This document shows, one piece after another, positions 1-10,320 of a stretch of DNA of 64,000 bases (positions are counted from its first letter, which is position 1; each line of letters starts with the position of its first letter). This stretch comes from Lactarius indigo (Eukaryota; Basidiomycota; Agaricomycetes; Russulales; Russulaceae). Where the stretch lies: positions 62,001 to 126,000 of the forward strand of contig JAFKAC010000065.1 of assembly GCA_025766275.1 (NCBI GenBank), written 5' to 3'. The translations under genes were made by a program, and so were the position numbers. Below the pieces are notes generated by a model, which was not told the origin of the DNA, ran no database searches, and saw only the letters and a list, made by a program, of their open reading frames with translations.

Positions 1-728
1 GTAGTGGAATCATTTGTACTGATGGCTGCCTTATACTAAGATCCACGAAGCCCAAATGTTACTTTGGGTAATAGTCATGCAACAGCTTTGTTGGCTTCGA
101 CGGAATAGGAGCTTTTGGTCCGGCGAAGGACTACTAGGTCTCTGTATCCCTCAGCCTTACAGCCTTGATGCTGGGGCTACTAAGGATCTATAGTAAAGGG
201 TAGTACCCTAGAGAGGAGCCAACAGCAAGTTCAAGAGACAGTGATAGGGATCAACTCCCATAACAACTGAATCTTCTGTCTGTGGAGTCTCTAGAACAGA
301 CCATTAAGGGTCTTGGTACTAAGTAACTAGACTAGTGATACGTGCTATGCAGCGAATCCTGCACAAGGGGAGCGAATACTTCTCCTAGCAGAGGTCTAGT
401 CATAGCTACTGTGTATAGTACTAAAGTAGCGTCTCCTAGTTGTATCAGAGGGAAGGACTTCTGGGTTTGACTATTAACCAGGCCTTCACACCCCTTAAAG
501 TGACCCAGGTATTAACCGAGTATCACCCAACCATTAGAGAGGCCTATAGCCGCAAGGGTCTTCCCCTATTGGCCTATGAAAGCACTTCCAGACGAAAACT
601 GGGTAATGAAGATATGGTAGTGCGCACAGAGGAATTTGAGGTTATGTAGAACCTCTCATGAGAACCTCCTTAGGAGGCTAGCCAAAATGGCACATGACCG
701 TAGTCATGGTGGACGAGAAAGAAGGGGG
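1..728 (+). other. 3' internal end of unassigned LTR element X
   Basis: I recognise no domain here. One short frame at 440-649 (69 codons, ending in TAG) is open but matches no family I know, and the rest is broken by stops. The stretch ends in a purine run (GAGAAAGAAGGGGG, 715-728) directly before a TGTCGA LTR-like start at 729. That is what a polypurine tract at the 3' end of a retroelement body should look like. Its left part lies outside the window. It could instead be several unrelated fragments. Confidence 0.35.
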
Positions 729-1405
729 TGTCGAAAGGGGGTAGAGGATGCTCACTGATGGTGTGTGGGACGACAAAAGTATGTGGTCGGCTGAGAGAGC
801 AAAGTGACACAAGTAGATCTGATAAGAGCAAGTTAGTTATTAGGCGTCAGGGCCCATAACCTGTTGAAGCGCAGAACTAACAAGCAAAAAGGATAAGCTT
901 GGACAGCTATGAGGACAAATTAACTTCAGAGGTGAAGGGAACTCTATTACAACTGCATACCTATGAGGACAAGTTACTATAGAGAAGCAACGCCTATGAG
1001 TAAAGGTAATAAGAAAAGTAAAGAGAAGGGAACTTACACTTCAGAGGTGAAGGGAACTCTGAAGTGTAGAGACGAAAACAGCAGTCCTTATATACAGGAC
1101 GCTTAGCTAATAATGGTCTGTGCGCACTGGTGACCCAAACACAATACAGGTGGTCTGTGCGCCAGAGGGAGAAATGCCATTGGATGGCAGAGAACAATAG
1201 CTGCCTAAAGCAGACAATACCGGTATCTTAACAATAGAAAGAACAATAAGAACCATATATGGATCTGACAATAAAGATAAACAAAAGCGGTCCGTATGAG
1301 TCCGGAGTGTCCATAAGTCCATAAGGGACAGATACCGTATATAGTATGTGGGCTGACTCAATCAGATCCCACGAGACATGTGACTTTAACAGTCGTGTCT
1401 CAACA
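729..1405 (+). repeat. LTR of element X (3' end inserted in A1 RT)
   Basis: The proposed LTR runs from TGTCGA to TCAACA; the two ends are inverted repeats if one CpG has decayed. The next bases, CCGCT, would be the TSD, after which A1 reverse transcriptase sequence starts abruptly. Inside are two 22-bp direct repeats (924-945 and 1039-1060), two copies of a GAGGACAARTTA motif (911-922 and 965-976), and a TATATA box near 1087. The right boundary is well supported because RT homology begins there. The left boundary is inferred from the purine run before it and could instead be at 862. Confidence 0.5.
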
Positions 1406-1410
1406 CCGCT

Positions 1411-4400
1411 GACGCGATCGATTGCAAAATATACCCCATGACTCAGGAAGAGGACAAGAAATTACACGAGTGGATCAATGAACAGTTGAAGAAGGGATAC
1501 ATACGGCCTTCTAAATCCCCATACGCCTCATCTTTCTTCTTCATCAAGAAGAAGGATGGAAAGTTATGACCTGTTCAAGACTACCGAAAGATTAACGCAG
1601 TCACCATCCGCAATCAATACCCACTCCCCCTCATCTCCGATCTCATTACGGACCTTAGCAACGCTCATATTTATACCAAGCTCGATGTTAGATGGGGATA
1701 CAACAACGTACGTATCAAGGAAGGAGACGAAGAGAAGGCCGTGTTTAAAACACGTTATGGCTTATTTGAACCAATGGTGATGTTCTTCGGCTTAACCAAC
1801 TCCCCAGCAACGTTCCAGACTATGATGAACTTCATCTTCAGGGATATCATTGCGAAGCACGAAAAACAAGGAACCATTATTCGTGTTTATATGGACGACA
1901 TTGGCATCGCTACGGGGCTCAATCACTCACTACCGGATCATATAGAGGCAGTCAAAGACGTACTTCGCGTGTCCGCTGAGCATGACCTATACTACAAACT
2001 CGAGAAGTGCCTCTTTCACTCCCCATGCATGGATTACCTGGGGGTAATCCTTGAAAAGGGGGTGACACGCATGGACCCCATCAAAATTTCCAGCATCAAG
2101 GACTGGCCTACGCCAACCAAAGTTAAGGACGTCCACTCTTTTCTTGGTTTTTGCAATTTTTACTGACCCTTCATACGAGGATTCGCAACCAAAGCACGAC
2201 CTCTTAACAAACTCACGCGCAAAGATACCGAATGGCAATGGGGAACTGAAGAAGAAAAAGCGTTTCAAGATCTCAAAACCCTTGTCACTAGCGAACCCGT
2301 CCTCGCACACCCAGACCTTACCCAACAATTCGAACTGGAAGTCGACGCATCGGGATTTGCCACAGGAGCTGTTCTCCTCCAGCGCAAGGCAGATGGCAAG
2401 CGACATCCTATAGGCTATTATTCATCCACCCTCAACAAAGCCGAACGGAACTACGACATCTATGACCTGGAACTTCTAGCAATCGTCAAAGCCTTCCGTC
2501 ATTGGAGACCCCTTTTAGTGGGCTCTCCCCACAAGATCAAGGTATTCTCCGACCATCTCAACCTACAATACTGGAAATCACCACAAAAGATTAGCCAATA
2601 TGTAGCTAGGGAAGTACTTGAACTCTCCGAATATGATTTCGAAATTCACCACATCAAGGGAACTTCCAATGGACGCGCCGACGCACTATTGAGAAGACCA
2701 GACTATGACCAGGGAGAAAACGACAATGAAGGAATAACAGTGTTACCAGAAAGCGTTTTCGCACGTGCCACCACACTAGAAGAACCACGACACCCACATT
2801 GGAGGCCTGAGATCTTACCAGTAGAGATGACCCCAGAACACCCCATTTACGAGCAGGACACAGCTAAGTTGAAACCTTGGGTCGACGCTCACAAGCTAAA
2901 AGACATTGAAGGGACATGGTACAAAGACGGATGACGGGTGGTCACCGGCGGCATCCATGACAAGCGCACTATTATTGCCGCTCACCATGATTCCCCTGTC
3001 TATGGCCACCCTGGTATCAAGCACACCACTCAACTCACTGAATGACACTACTGGTGGCCACAAATGAAAAATGACATCATGGATTACGTTAAAGGCTGTG
3101 CAGAGTGCCAACGGCACAAAGTCAACCTCCGACCCATCAGGGCTCCTCTGCAACCTATTTATCCCAAACCAGAAGCTCTGCCATTTGAGACCGTTGCAGT
3201 AGACTTTATTACCAAACTCCCTATCTCCCGTGGCTATGACTCCATCCTAACGGTCACAGATCACGATTGCACCAAAGCTGCGGTCTTTATCCCTTGTAAT
3301 GAAGAAATAACGGCTGAAGGGACCGCTGCCCTGTACGTCTCTCATGTATTCCCACGATTTGGACTCCCCTCGTGTGTTATCAGCGACCGAGACCCCCGCT
3401 TTGCATCAAAGTTCATGCGGGAGATATGCAAGATCCTTGGCATCAGCCAAAATATCTCAACCGCTTATCATCCCATGGACCGATGGCCAATCAGAACTGA
3501 ACAAATCAGTGGCTGGAACAATATCCTCCGCTTTTGGGTAAATGAACGACAGGACTGACTGGGTCCGTTATCTACCTATGGCGGAATTCACGCACAACAA
3601 CTGGCCTAATGAAACCACACGGGAGTCCCCTTTCTTCCTCTTATCGGGATTTAATCCCCGCGCTGATTGGACCGATAGGCCATCACCCTATCCCACAAGT
3701 CTCGTTAAGGTTAGATCAGTTCAAACAGGCACGACAACAGCGCCTTCTCCTGTATGCTCCAGGCTGCAAAAGTCCTGGATCAAACACAAAGATATGCCCA
3801 AATTCAAAGAAGGAGACCTCGTGTGGCTCGAAGGACGTCACTTACGCACACACCAACCAACTGTGCAAATTAGCGGCTAAACGACATGGACCATTCAAGG
3901 TCATCCAGGTGATGTCCCCTGTCAACTATCGCCTCGAACTTCCCACGCAGTGGAGCATCCACGATGTGTTCCACATAGATCTTCTCACGCCTTATTGCTG
4001 AAACACCCACGCACGGACCAAACTATCAGCACCCACTGCCTGATTTAGTCGATAACGAGGAAGAATACAAGGTCGAGAAGATTCTAGACTCTCAGGTGAT
4101 TCGGCAGAAGGCGTCGGCTCCAATACCTTGTCAAATGGAAGGGCTTATCCTGACTCAGATAACCAATGGATAGATAAGGATGACGTATTTGCCGATGAAG
4201 CCGTTCAGGGAAGTTCAAACACTTCCAACCCCGACAGGGAAACGCATATAAGGAGGGCCCTCTGTCGTGATAAGTCCCCATCCTCCATTCACTCCATGTC
4301 CTCTACTCGATGCACAATGACCAGCTCGCACTCCTCTCCTACCCTCGTCAACGACTCCTCCACCACGCTTGTTAACACCGACACCGCCAACGACACCACA

Positions 4401-5475
4401 AGCCACTGGAACTGCGGGTAGAGGCCATACCTCCATGCAGCATGAGGAAGACGGCCCTATCACTAGTGAAGAATTGCACCAGACACTGCAACAATTCCCT
4501 GTGCCCATACAGGGAACTCTCAGTGACGATCCAGCAGCAACTCAGCCAGCACCACCGCCAATGTATGCCATCACAAACCCCGACACCGGTGAGCCCGAAG
4601 TCTTCATCACCGAAGACGAGCTTTTTCGGCTTCAAGCAGCTGTCCCGCGCGGTGAAACCGCCGGACGCCATGAAGAAGTACGAACAAGAATGGAAGGAGA
4701 CGGCGGCACGGTGGCAGCAGGAGCAACTGCATATCGCCGCCTTGCCGACGCCGAATGATGAAGGAACAGAGGGAGTACTGGACAAAGATGAGGATGAAGA
4801 CGAGCTTGGAGACCATTACCCCATCAGGCACGCATTCCTTAACCATGAATTCTACTGCTGAAGATCCCAGCCGCCACTCCCTACCTCGTCGACGCAGCGG
4901 GGGGGCCTCTACACCGAGGACGAGTTGCCGTGGCACAAGCGGCTCGTTATACACCAATGGGGGAACGAGACCCAGCAACCAGGGCCATCATCCCTGAAGG
5001 GTTCAGGGTCAATAGAGGACCCGATTACGTTCCGTTCCCGATCAAGCTCCCCAATGGACTGACGGTACAAGCAACCCATGTACAAGTTATCCAGGGAGGA
5101 GACCCCTTCATACTCGGACTAGCTCCGGGATCGGGCTTCCTTTACGGTAAACCCCTCTACACCACCCCTCACCTTTCAAAGAACAACCGTGCATTCATAC
5201 CCCACGAAGAATATTTCATGCTTCATGATCGACACCCCACCGACCTACTGCTAACGCGCATTGGGGATGTCACCCTCACTCAAGAACTCCGCCGATTCCG
5301 GCAATTCGCGTTTGCCGAGGATCAGCTGGAGAAGAGGATCCGGCAATTGCGGTTAGAATGGGAGATGGTAGTTGCAGACAAAAAGGACAGTCTCTATCGT
5401 CTTGAACGGGCTAACATACTAGCACGAATGGAAGATGAAGCGGAACGAATGAGGCAGGAGTCAGTAGCGGACTAG
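1411..5475 (+). pseudogene. pol: A1 pol: RT-RNase H-integrase-chromodomain-tail
   Basis: The order is RT (starts at the [11 protein letters not shown] region; YMDD at 1888-1899), RNase H, integrase (HHCC zinc region near 2976-3120, then the DDE core), the GPF/Y region, a chromodomain (about 4063-4190) and the extra C-terminal module ending in TAG at 5475. The coding sequence is dead. In-frame TGA codons occur near 1567, 2164, 2931 and 3043, most of them aligned with CGA in sister copies. Frameshifts lie near 3470-3560, 3690-3760 and 4090-4220. The downstream tail (4930-5475) is still open. Family assignment is by motif and by near identity to A2 and A3. Confidence 0.9.
2031..2063 (+). other. 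Central polypurine tract block, A1
   Basis: A 33-nt block in the RT/RNase H region is identical in all six pol copies of families A and B in this window. It consists of an 8-bp perfect inverted repeat (GGATTACC/GGTAATCC) around TGGG, then TTGAAAAGGGGGT. The purine part matches the 3' polypurine tract before the LTR. This suggests a second plus-strand priming site, but that function is inferred. Confidence 0.5.
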
Positions 5476-5494
5476 TGAGGTGGGCCTCACTCCT

Positions 5495-5507
5495 AAAAAG
5501 GGGGTGA
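5495..5507 (+). other. 3' polypurine tract, A1
   Basis: AAAAAGGGGGTGA directly precedes the TG that opens the 3' LTR. This is the expected position and composition of the plus-strand DNA primer. Confidence 0.8.
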
Positions 5508-5979
5508 TGTTATGATACGGACTTGGCGACTCATCACATACGACTCATGACTGGTTATGACTATGGTCCGGTATTGATATTAGTCATGGACCCTTACATC
5601 GCATCAGTCAGCATAGTAGTTTACACGTGATTGTGACTCATGTATGACTCATTCCTAGGATAGCTGTACTAGGGTTCGAGCTAGTTACGCTATTGGTTAG
5701 TTACTATTCCAGCAGCACTTTAAAGCCCGTGCGTATCTGTATAAGTAGTTGACTCGGAAGACCAAGAGTCCCCATCTTGGTCTTCTTCAATCCACCACTT
5801 GACTCGTCTTCTGTCTGCCTTAGCCTTCAGACTAAGTGTGCCTCCGCTCCTATCCACCAAGGGATAGTACTCTATCACTTTAGCTGCAGCGTGTGCAAGT
5901 GTGCCCCTGTTCAGCTTGCGTTGGGTTGACACAAGGTCCCCATTTGCCCATCTTCGCTAAGTCGATTACGCCCTCACAG
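5508..5979 (+). repeat. A1 3' LTR, first part
   Basis: The LTR starts TGTTATGATACGG and contains a TATA box (TATAAG at 5740), 34 nt before the predicted RNA start ATCTTGGTCTT at 5774. That start lies in the right arm of an inverted repeat whose left arm is AAGACCAAGA. The LTR breaks off after CCCTCACAG where A2 begins; its last 35 bp are at 46874-46908. Confidence 0.9.
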
Positions 5980-6488
5980 TGTTATGGTATGGACTTGATG
6001 ACTCATTACACACAACTCACAACCGGTTATGACTATGGTCCGGTATCAGCATTAGTCATGGACTCTTACATCGTATCAGTCAGCATAGTAGTTCGCATGT
6101 GATTGTGACTCATGTATGACTCATTCCTAGGATAGCAGTACTAGGGTTCAAGCTAGTTACGCTATTGGTTACTTACTATTCTAGCGGCGCTTTAAAGCCC
6201 GCGCGTATCTGTATAAGTAGTTGACTTGGAAGACCAAGAGTCCCCATCTTGGTCTTCTTCAATCCACTATCTTGACTCGTCCTTTGTTTGCCTTAGTCTC
6301 TCGACTAAGTGTACTTCCATTTCTATCCACCAAGGGATAGTCTTTCTTCATCTTAGCTGCAGCGTGTGCCGACGTGCCCCTGTTCAGCTTGCGTTGGGTT
6401 GACACAAGGTCCCCATTCGCCTGATATTCGCTAAGTCGATTACGCCTCTTTCGGGTCCAAGTTGGACTAATGCCAGTGGAGCATAACA
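5980..6488 (+). repeat. A2 5' LTR
   Basis: TGTTATGG to GCATAACA, 509 bp. TATAAG starts at 6212, and the predicted RNA start ATCTTGGTCTT begins 34 nt later at 6246. The U3 side of the start carries AAGACCAAGA, giving an inverted repeat across the start site. The LTR is immediately followed by the primer-binding site. Confidence 0.93.
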
Positions 6489-6501
6489 TTAAGACCAAGA
6501 T
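6489..6501 (+). promoter_or_regulatory. A2 self-priming primer-binding site
   Basis: Two bases after the LTR lies AAGACCAAGAT (6491-6501). It is the exact reverse complement of ATCTTGGTCTT, the predicted first 11 nt of the element RNA. The match suggests Tf1/sushi-type self-priming rather than tRNA priming. Positions are seen; the mechanism is inferred. Confidence 0.7.
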
Positions 6502-6853
6502 CCTCATCGTGGTGTATTAGACCAGAGACCAGTGGACGTCTTTCCGTCCCTACCATATCGAACGGCGAGGAGACTGCAACGTACCTACAAGATTCTTAGG
6601 AACAGCTCAGTGGAGAGAACGAGGAGAAGACACCGGGTACTTCATAGAGTTCAACGGTCCTAACCGTTTTCAACCCGTTGAGTTCAATTTTGAACATCTC
6701 TGCTGGGTTGAGGTTACTTGGAACCCCATAGATCATCGCTGGGACATTGTACGACCAGCAGGAAGAAACTACAACTGCGACATTGACGCGCGGGAACTCA
6801 ACAGCCGCGCAGACTATGGCCCCATCGACGGACAGGCACAAGAATACACAGAC

Positions 6854-7434
6854 TGTTATGATCCGATGCTTCGGACCTAAGTCACAGTATGTCTCCCTCT
6901 TGTCTTTCCCCTTCTGTTCTATACTTTGTTACCAAAGGAGCTACTGTTACTAGTGGCGCTGTTTCTTTTGATCCGAACTTCTGTTTACTCCGTTTAGTCT
7001 CTTTGATATTGTGTGGACTTGTGTTCATGTTGTTTGGAACCCTGTCCTATATAAACCTGTACCATAGACCGTAGGAAGCCAGACTTGGCTTTGTTTGCAA
7101 TCTAGCAACCTTGCCTCCGTACTTTGGTGTGACCTCGCTTTATCCCTCTCTTCTTGTGCATCCCCTACCTCAGTCCCTAACAAGGACACTTCGAAGTCTT
7201 TGCAGTTGAACTATATCAACGCGTTACACCTGTTATACTCTGTGCACTAGCAAGATCAAGCGTAGAGAAGTGTTAGACACTTCAGACAAGGAGTCCTACA
7301 CAGCAGAGTAGTGCTGCACCTTGTGCCACACTTTTACCACTCGTATTTCATAGCAATAAGACAACAGAGGTCTTCACTTGATACTTGTGTGATTCAGAAC
7401 CCTTAAGAACCCATGCCCCTGCTAGGGCGTAACA
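6854..7434. repeat. Solo LTR-E in A2 gag
   Basis: A 581-bp insertion starts TGTTATGATCC and ends GGCGTAACA, flanked by the perfect 5-bp TSD CAGAC (6849-6853 and 7435-7439). Gag homology is continuous across it. It carries a CTATATAAACC box but no coding domain. No internal copy of this family is present in the window. The orientation is uncertain, although the TATA box suggests plus. Confidence 0.92.
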
Positions 7435-9037
7435 CAGACGAAGGAGTCAGCGGCGAAGAAGCCTCTGACAGTCAACAATCCCCAAGTAGAGGAAACACGC
7501 CAGCAGAAGAAGCCAGCTTAGGAGCTATTGGTGATCGTATTATACAACAAACTGAGTCTCTCACCATTCATCAACCCGAACCAGAAGTAATCCATATCCA
7601 TAGTCCAGCAGTCGCAATGGCAACTGCCACCATTACGCAAGAAGAACTGCAGCTCACCACCAAGGCAAGGGATCAAATAGCCCTAGAAGAACAAAGACGC
7701 ATCGCAGAAGAATCACGAGCTAACCTAGCTCCTATTAACCCTTATACCGGTCATCGAATGACTGACGATGACGTAGCCATCCACCGTGCCATCGGACCAG
7801 ACGTAGCTGATCCTCCTAGTGGTGGAGGAGGACCCCCTGGTGACTTACCAGGAGGAGGACCCCCTCCAAGAGGATCGGGATTTGGGGGATTCCCTGGAGG
7901 GTTCCCAGGAGGACCACCAGGAGGAGGGCCACCAGGAGGAGGACCACCAGGAGTAGGTCCTGTTATTCCCCCTCCAAGTAACAAATTGGCTGGTGAAGCA
8001 CCTACAGTATTCGACGGAGAACATGCCAAAGTTGAGGCGTTTCTCACTCAATGGCATGTCTACTGGGGCATGAACACCGATGAAGGCATCATGGCAACTC
8101 TATACTGATGCGCTCTACTTTTTCTCTCCTACATCAAAGGCGTCAACGTTAGCGAATGGGTGTTGGCCATGCTTACCTGGCTTAACGGCCAGATACAAGC
8201 TGGAATACTCCGTACCAGTGAAGGATTATGGAATGAAGTTACGCGCAGCTTCATGCAGCGCTTCCGAAACACTATGGAGCAGGAGCAAGCTCAATACGAA
8301 CTCAAAAAGGGAGTTAAAATGCTTGGGGGCAATCTAGATGAGTATTGCACCCAATTCAAACAGCTTATACACCGCGCTCAGTACAGACTCGATGATCCCC
8401 AAACATTGGATCTATTCGCAAGTGGACTACCAAAAGACCTATATGAAAAGGTCTATACCCTCGACAACCCCCGCAACTATCACGAGTGGAAAGAAGCAGC
8501 CACCACTTGCCAGCAACAATACCTTCACCTCAAAGCGGTATTAAACAAAGGAGCTCCTCCAGGGCAAGGACAAGGGCGCCCACGCCAGTCACGACAATGG
8601 CAAGGACCACCAAGAAGCTCTTGGCAACCAAGAAATTTGCCCCGAGACCCAAATGCCATGGATACCTCCGCAGACCGGATTCGAGGGCGACTTGCAGGGG
8701 CTGAAGATATACTCGCCCCTCGTCCCCCATATCGACCAAGGGGGGGATTTTTACAGAAAGGAGGAGGACGTAACAATCAAAGGCCAGTCACTTGCTACAA
8801 TTGTGGAAAGGACGGACATATGGCACGAGGCTGCAGACAACCACGAGGAGGCTATCAACCCCAAGCATCTACTAGTCGGTATGTCGACACCGACTATCAT
8901 CAACAAGAACCCGAAGTCGCTGCCAGGGCGGTTCAGGAAGTACCCCCTCAACAACGTGCCAGCAACTGGCTTAATGGAGTAACAGGAGAATTGGACGATG
9001 TAAAGGACATTATCCTCCAACAGTTGTGGAAGAAGGA

Positions 9038-9044
9038 GGGTTTT
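9038..9044 (+). promoter_or_regulatory. -1 frameshift site, A2 gag-pol
   Basis: GGGTTTT is read G-GGT-TTT in the gag frame and GGG-TTT in the pol frame. Six bases later comes a hairpin-capable segment (GCCTGAACCCA pairing with TGGGTGAGGGC, loop TCGGCC). Gag stops inside the hairpin. Heptamer, spacer and stem have the geometry of classic -1 frameshift signals. Confidence 0.75.
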
Positions 9045-9835
9045 CAGGACGCCTGAACCCATCGGCCTGGGTGAGGGCAGTCAATTGTAACAGTGTAATC
9101 ATGACTCGCTATCGTTCTATGAGAGTTCCAGTATCGATTCGCACCAGTTACGCAATGGCCGACATACGAGCACTAGTTGACTCAGGAGCAACTCATTGCT
9201 TCATGAGACCCTCCTTCGCAAAAAGGATGGGACTCGGGACCAAGCAACTCGACGTCCTGAAGAAAATATGGAATATTGATAATACGGAAAACAAGTTGGG
9301 GCGTATCACTCATTATACCGATGTTGATGTCCAAACTAAAGGCATTCATAAGGAAATCCGCTTCCTTATTACAGACATTGGCAACGAAGATATAGTGCTA
9401 GGATATCCCTGGCTTGCCATCTACGATCCACAAATTAAATGGTCGCAAGCTGCTATACACGAAGACATGCTTCCCATCATTATTCGCTCTACCAACCCCC
9501 ACTTTAACACAAGGCCAGTAGTTGCAGTAACCACTGTCCAAAACGACGATTACGAGGTAGTACACTCTTGCGTAATTACTGACGAACAAAGGCAACAATT
9601 CGACGAAGGATGTAGAATCAGGGCCACGGCCACTGACCTCGCCATCGCCGCTCAACAATACGTCACTAAAGCTGAGTTGCCCCCTGAATACCACGAATTT
9701 GAACGCCTCTTCAGCGAAGAAGCATCAGATAGATTCCCACCAAGCAGGCCTTGGGATCACGCTATCGAATTCAAGCCAGGAACAGCTGACGCAATTGACT
9801 GCAAAATATACCCAATGACCCAGGAAGAAGACAAG
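9038..9835 (+). pseudogene. pol: A2 pol part 1: protease and start of RT
   Basis: This first pol segment is entered from the -1 frame. It contains the aspartic protease motif LVDSGATH (near 9175-9200) and runs in one open frame to the [11 protein letters not shown] region of RT. It then stops where the truncated reverse-strand LTR of A3 begins. About 18 bases of A2 coding sequence are missing at this junction; RT resumes at 17603. Confidence 0.9.
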
Positions 9836-10306
9836 TAGAAGGCATAATCGACTTAGCAAAAGATAGGCGAATGGGGATCACGTGTCAACCCAACGCAAGC
9901 TGAACAGGGGCACACTGGCACACGCTGCAGCTAAAGGTGAACAAAGGCTATCCCTTGGTGGATAGGAGTAGAGGTACTCTTAGTCTGAGACTAAGGCAGG
10001 CAAAAGACGAGTCAAGTGGTGGATTGAAGAAGACCAAGATGGGGACTCTTGGTCTTCCGAGTCGACTACTTATACAGATACACGCGGGCTTTAAAGCGCC
10101 GCTGGAATAGTAAGTAACCAATAGCGTAACTAGCTCGAACCCTAGTACAGCTATCCTAGGAATGAGTCATACACAAGTCACAATCACATGCGAACTACTA
10201 TGCTGACTGATGCGAAGTAAGAGTCCATGACTAATACTGATACCGGACCGTAGTCATAACCGGTCATGAGTCGTGTGTAATGAGTCATCAAGTCCGTACT
10301 GTGACA
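9836..10306 (-). repeat. A3 3' LTR, terminally truncated
   Basis: In minus orientation it starts TGTCACAGTACGG next to the polypurine tract. It lacks about 37 bp at the distal end compared with 17095-17602, and A2 sequence abuts directly. Confidence 0.92.
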
Positions 10307-10320
10307 TCACCCCCTTTTCA
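10307..10320 (-). other. 3' polypurine tract, A3
   Basis: On the minus strand this reads TGAAAAGGGGGTGA and abuts the 3' LTR, as in the sister elements. Confidence 0.8.

Larger units (their letters stand above)
6509..9056 (+). pseudogene. gag: A2 gag, interrupted by LTR-E
   Basis: This encodes the structural Gag polyprotein of the virus-like particle. The frame opens at GTG (6509), aligned with the start of the other copies, but a TAG follows five codons in. The conserved N-terminal region (FNGPNRF, WNPIDHRWD) runs to 6853. LTR-E then interrupts, and the frame resumes at 7440 with a Gly/Pro-rich linker, the capsid-like region (LTQWHVYWGM) and a CCHC zinc knuckle (CYNCGKDGHMARGC). A TGA at 8106-8108 replaces the CGA found in A3. 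Gag ends in TGA at 9056, overlapping pol. Confidence 0.9.

Noticed and set aside
440..649. 69-codon frame as a host gene
   Set aside because: It lies just upstream of a polypurine tract and LTR and has no recognisable domain, so it is treated as part of element X.
5508..6488. Two adjacent A-type LTRs read as a tandem LTR pair of one element
   Set aside because: The first is the interrupted 3' LTR of A1 and the second the 5' LTR of A2. The missing end of the first is at 46874-46908 with the CACAG duplication.
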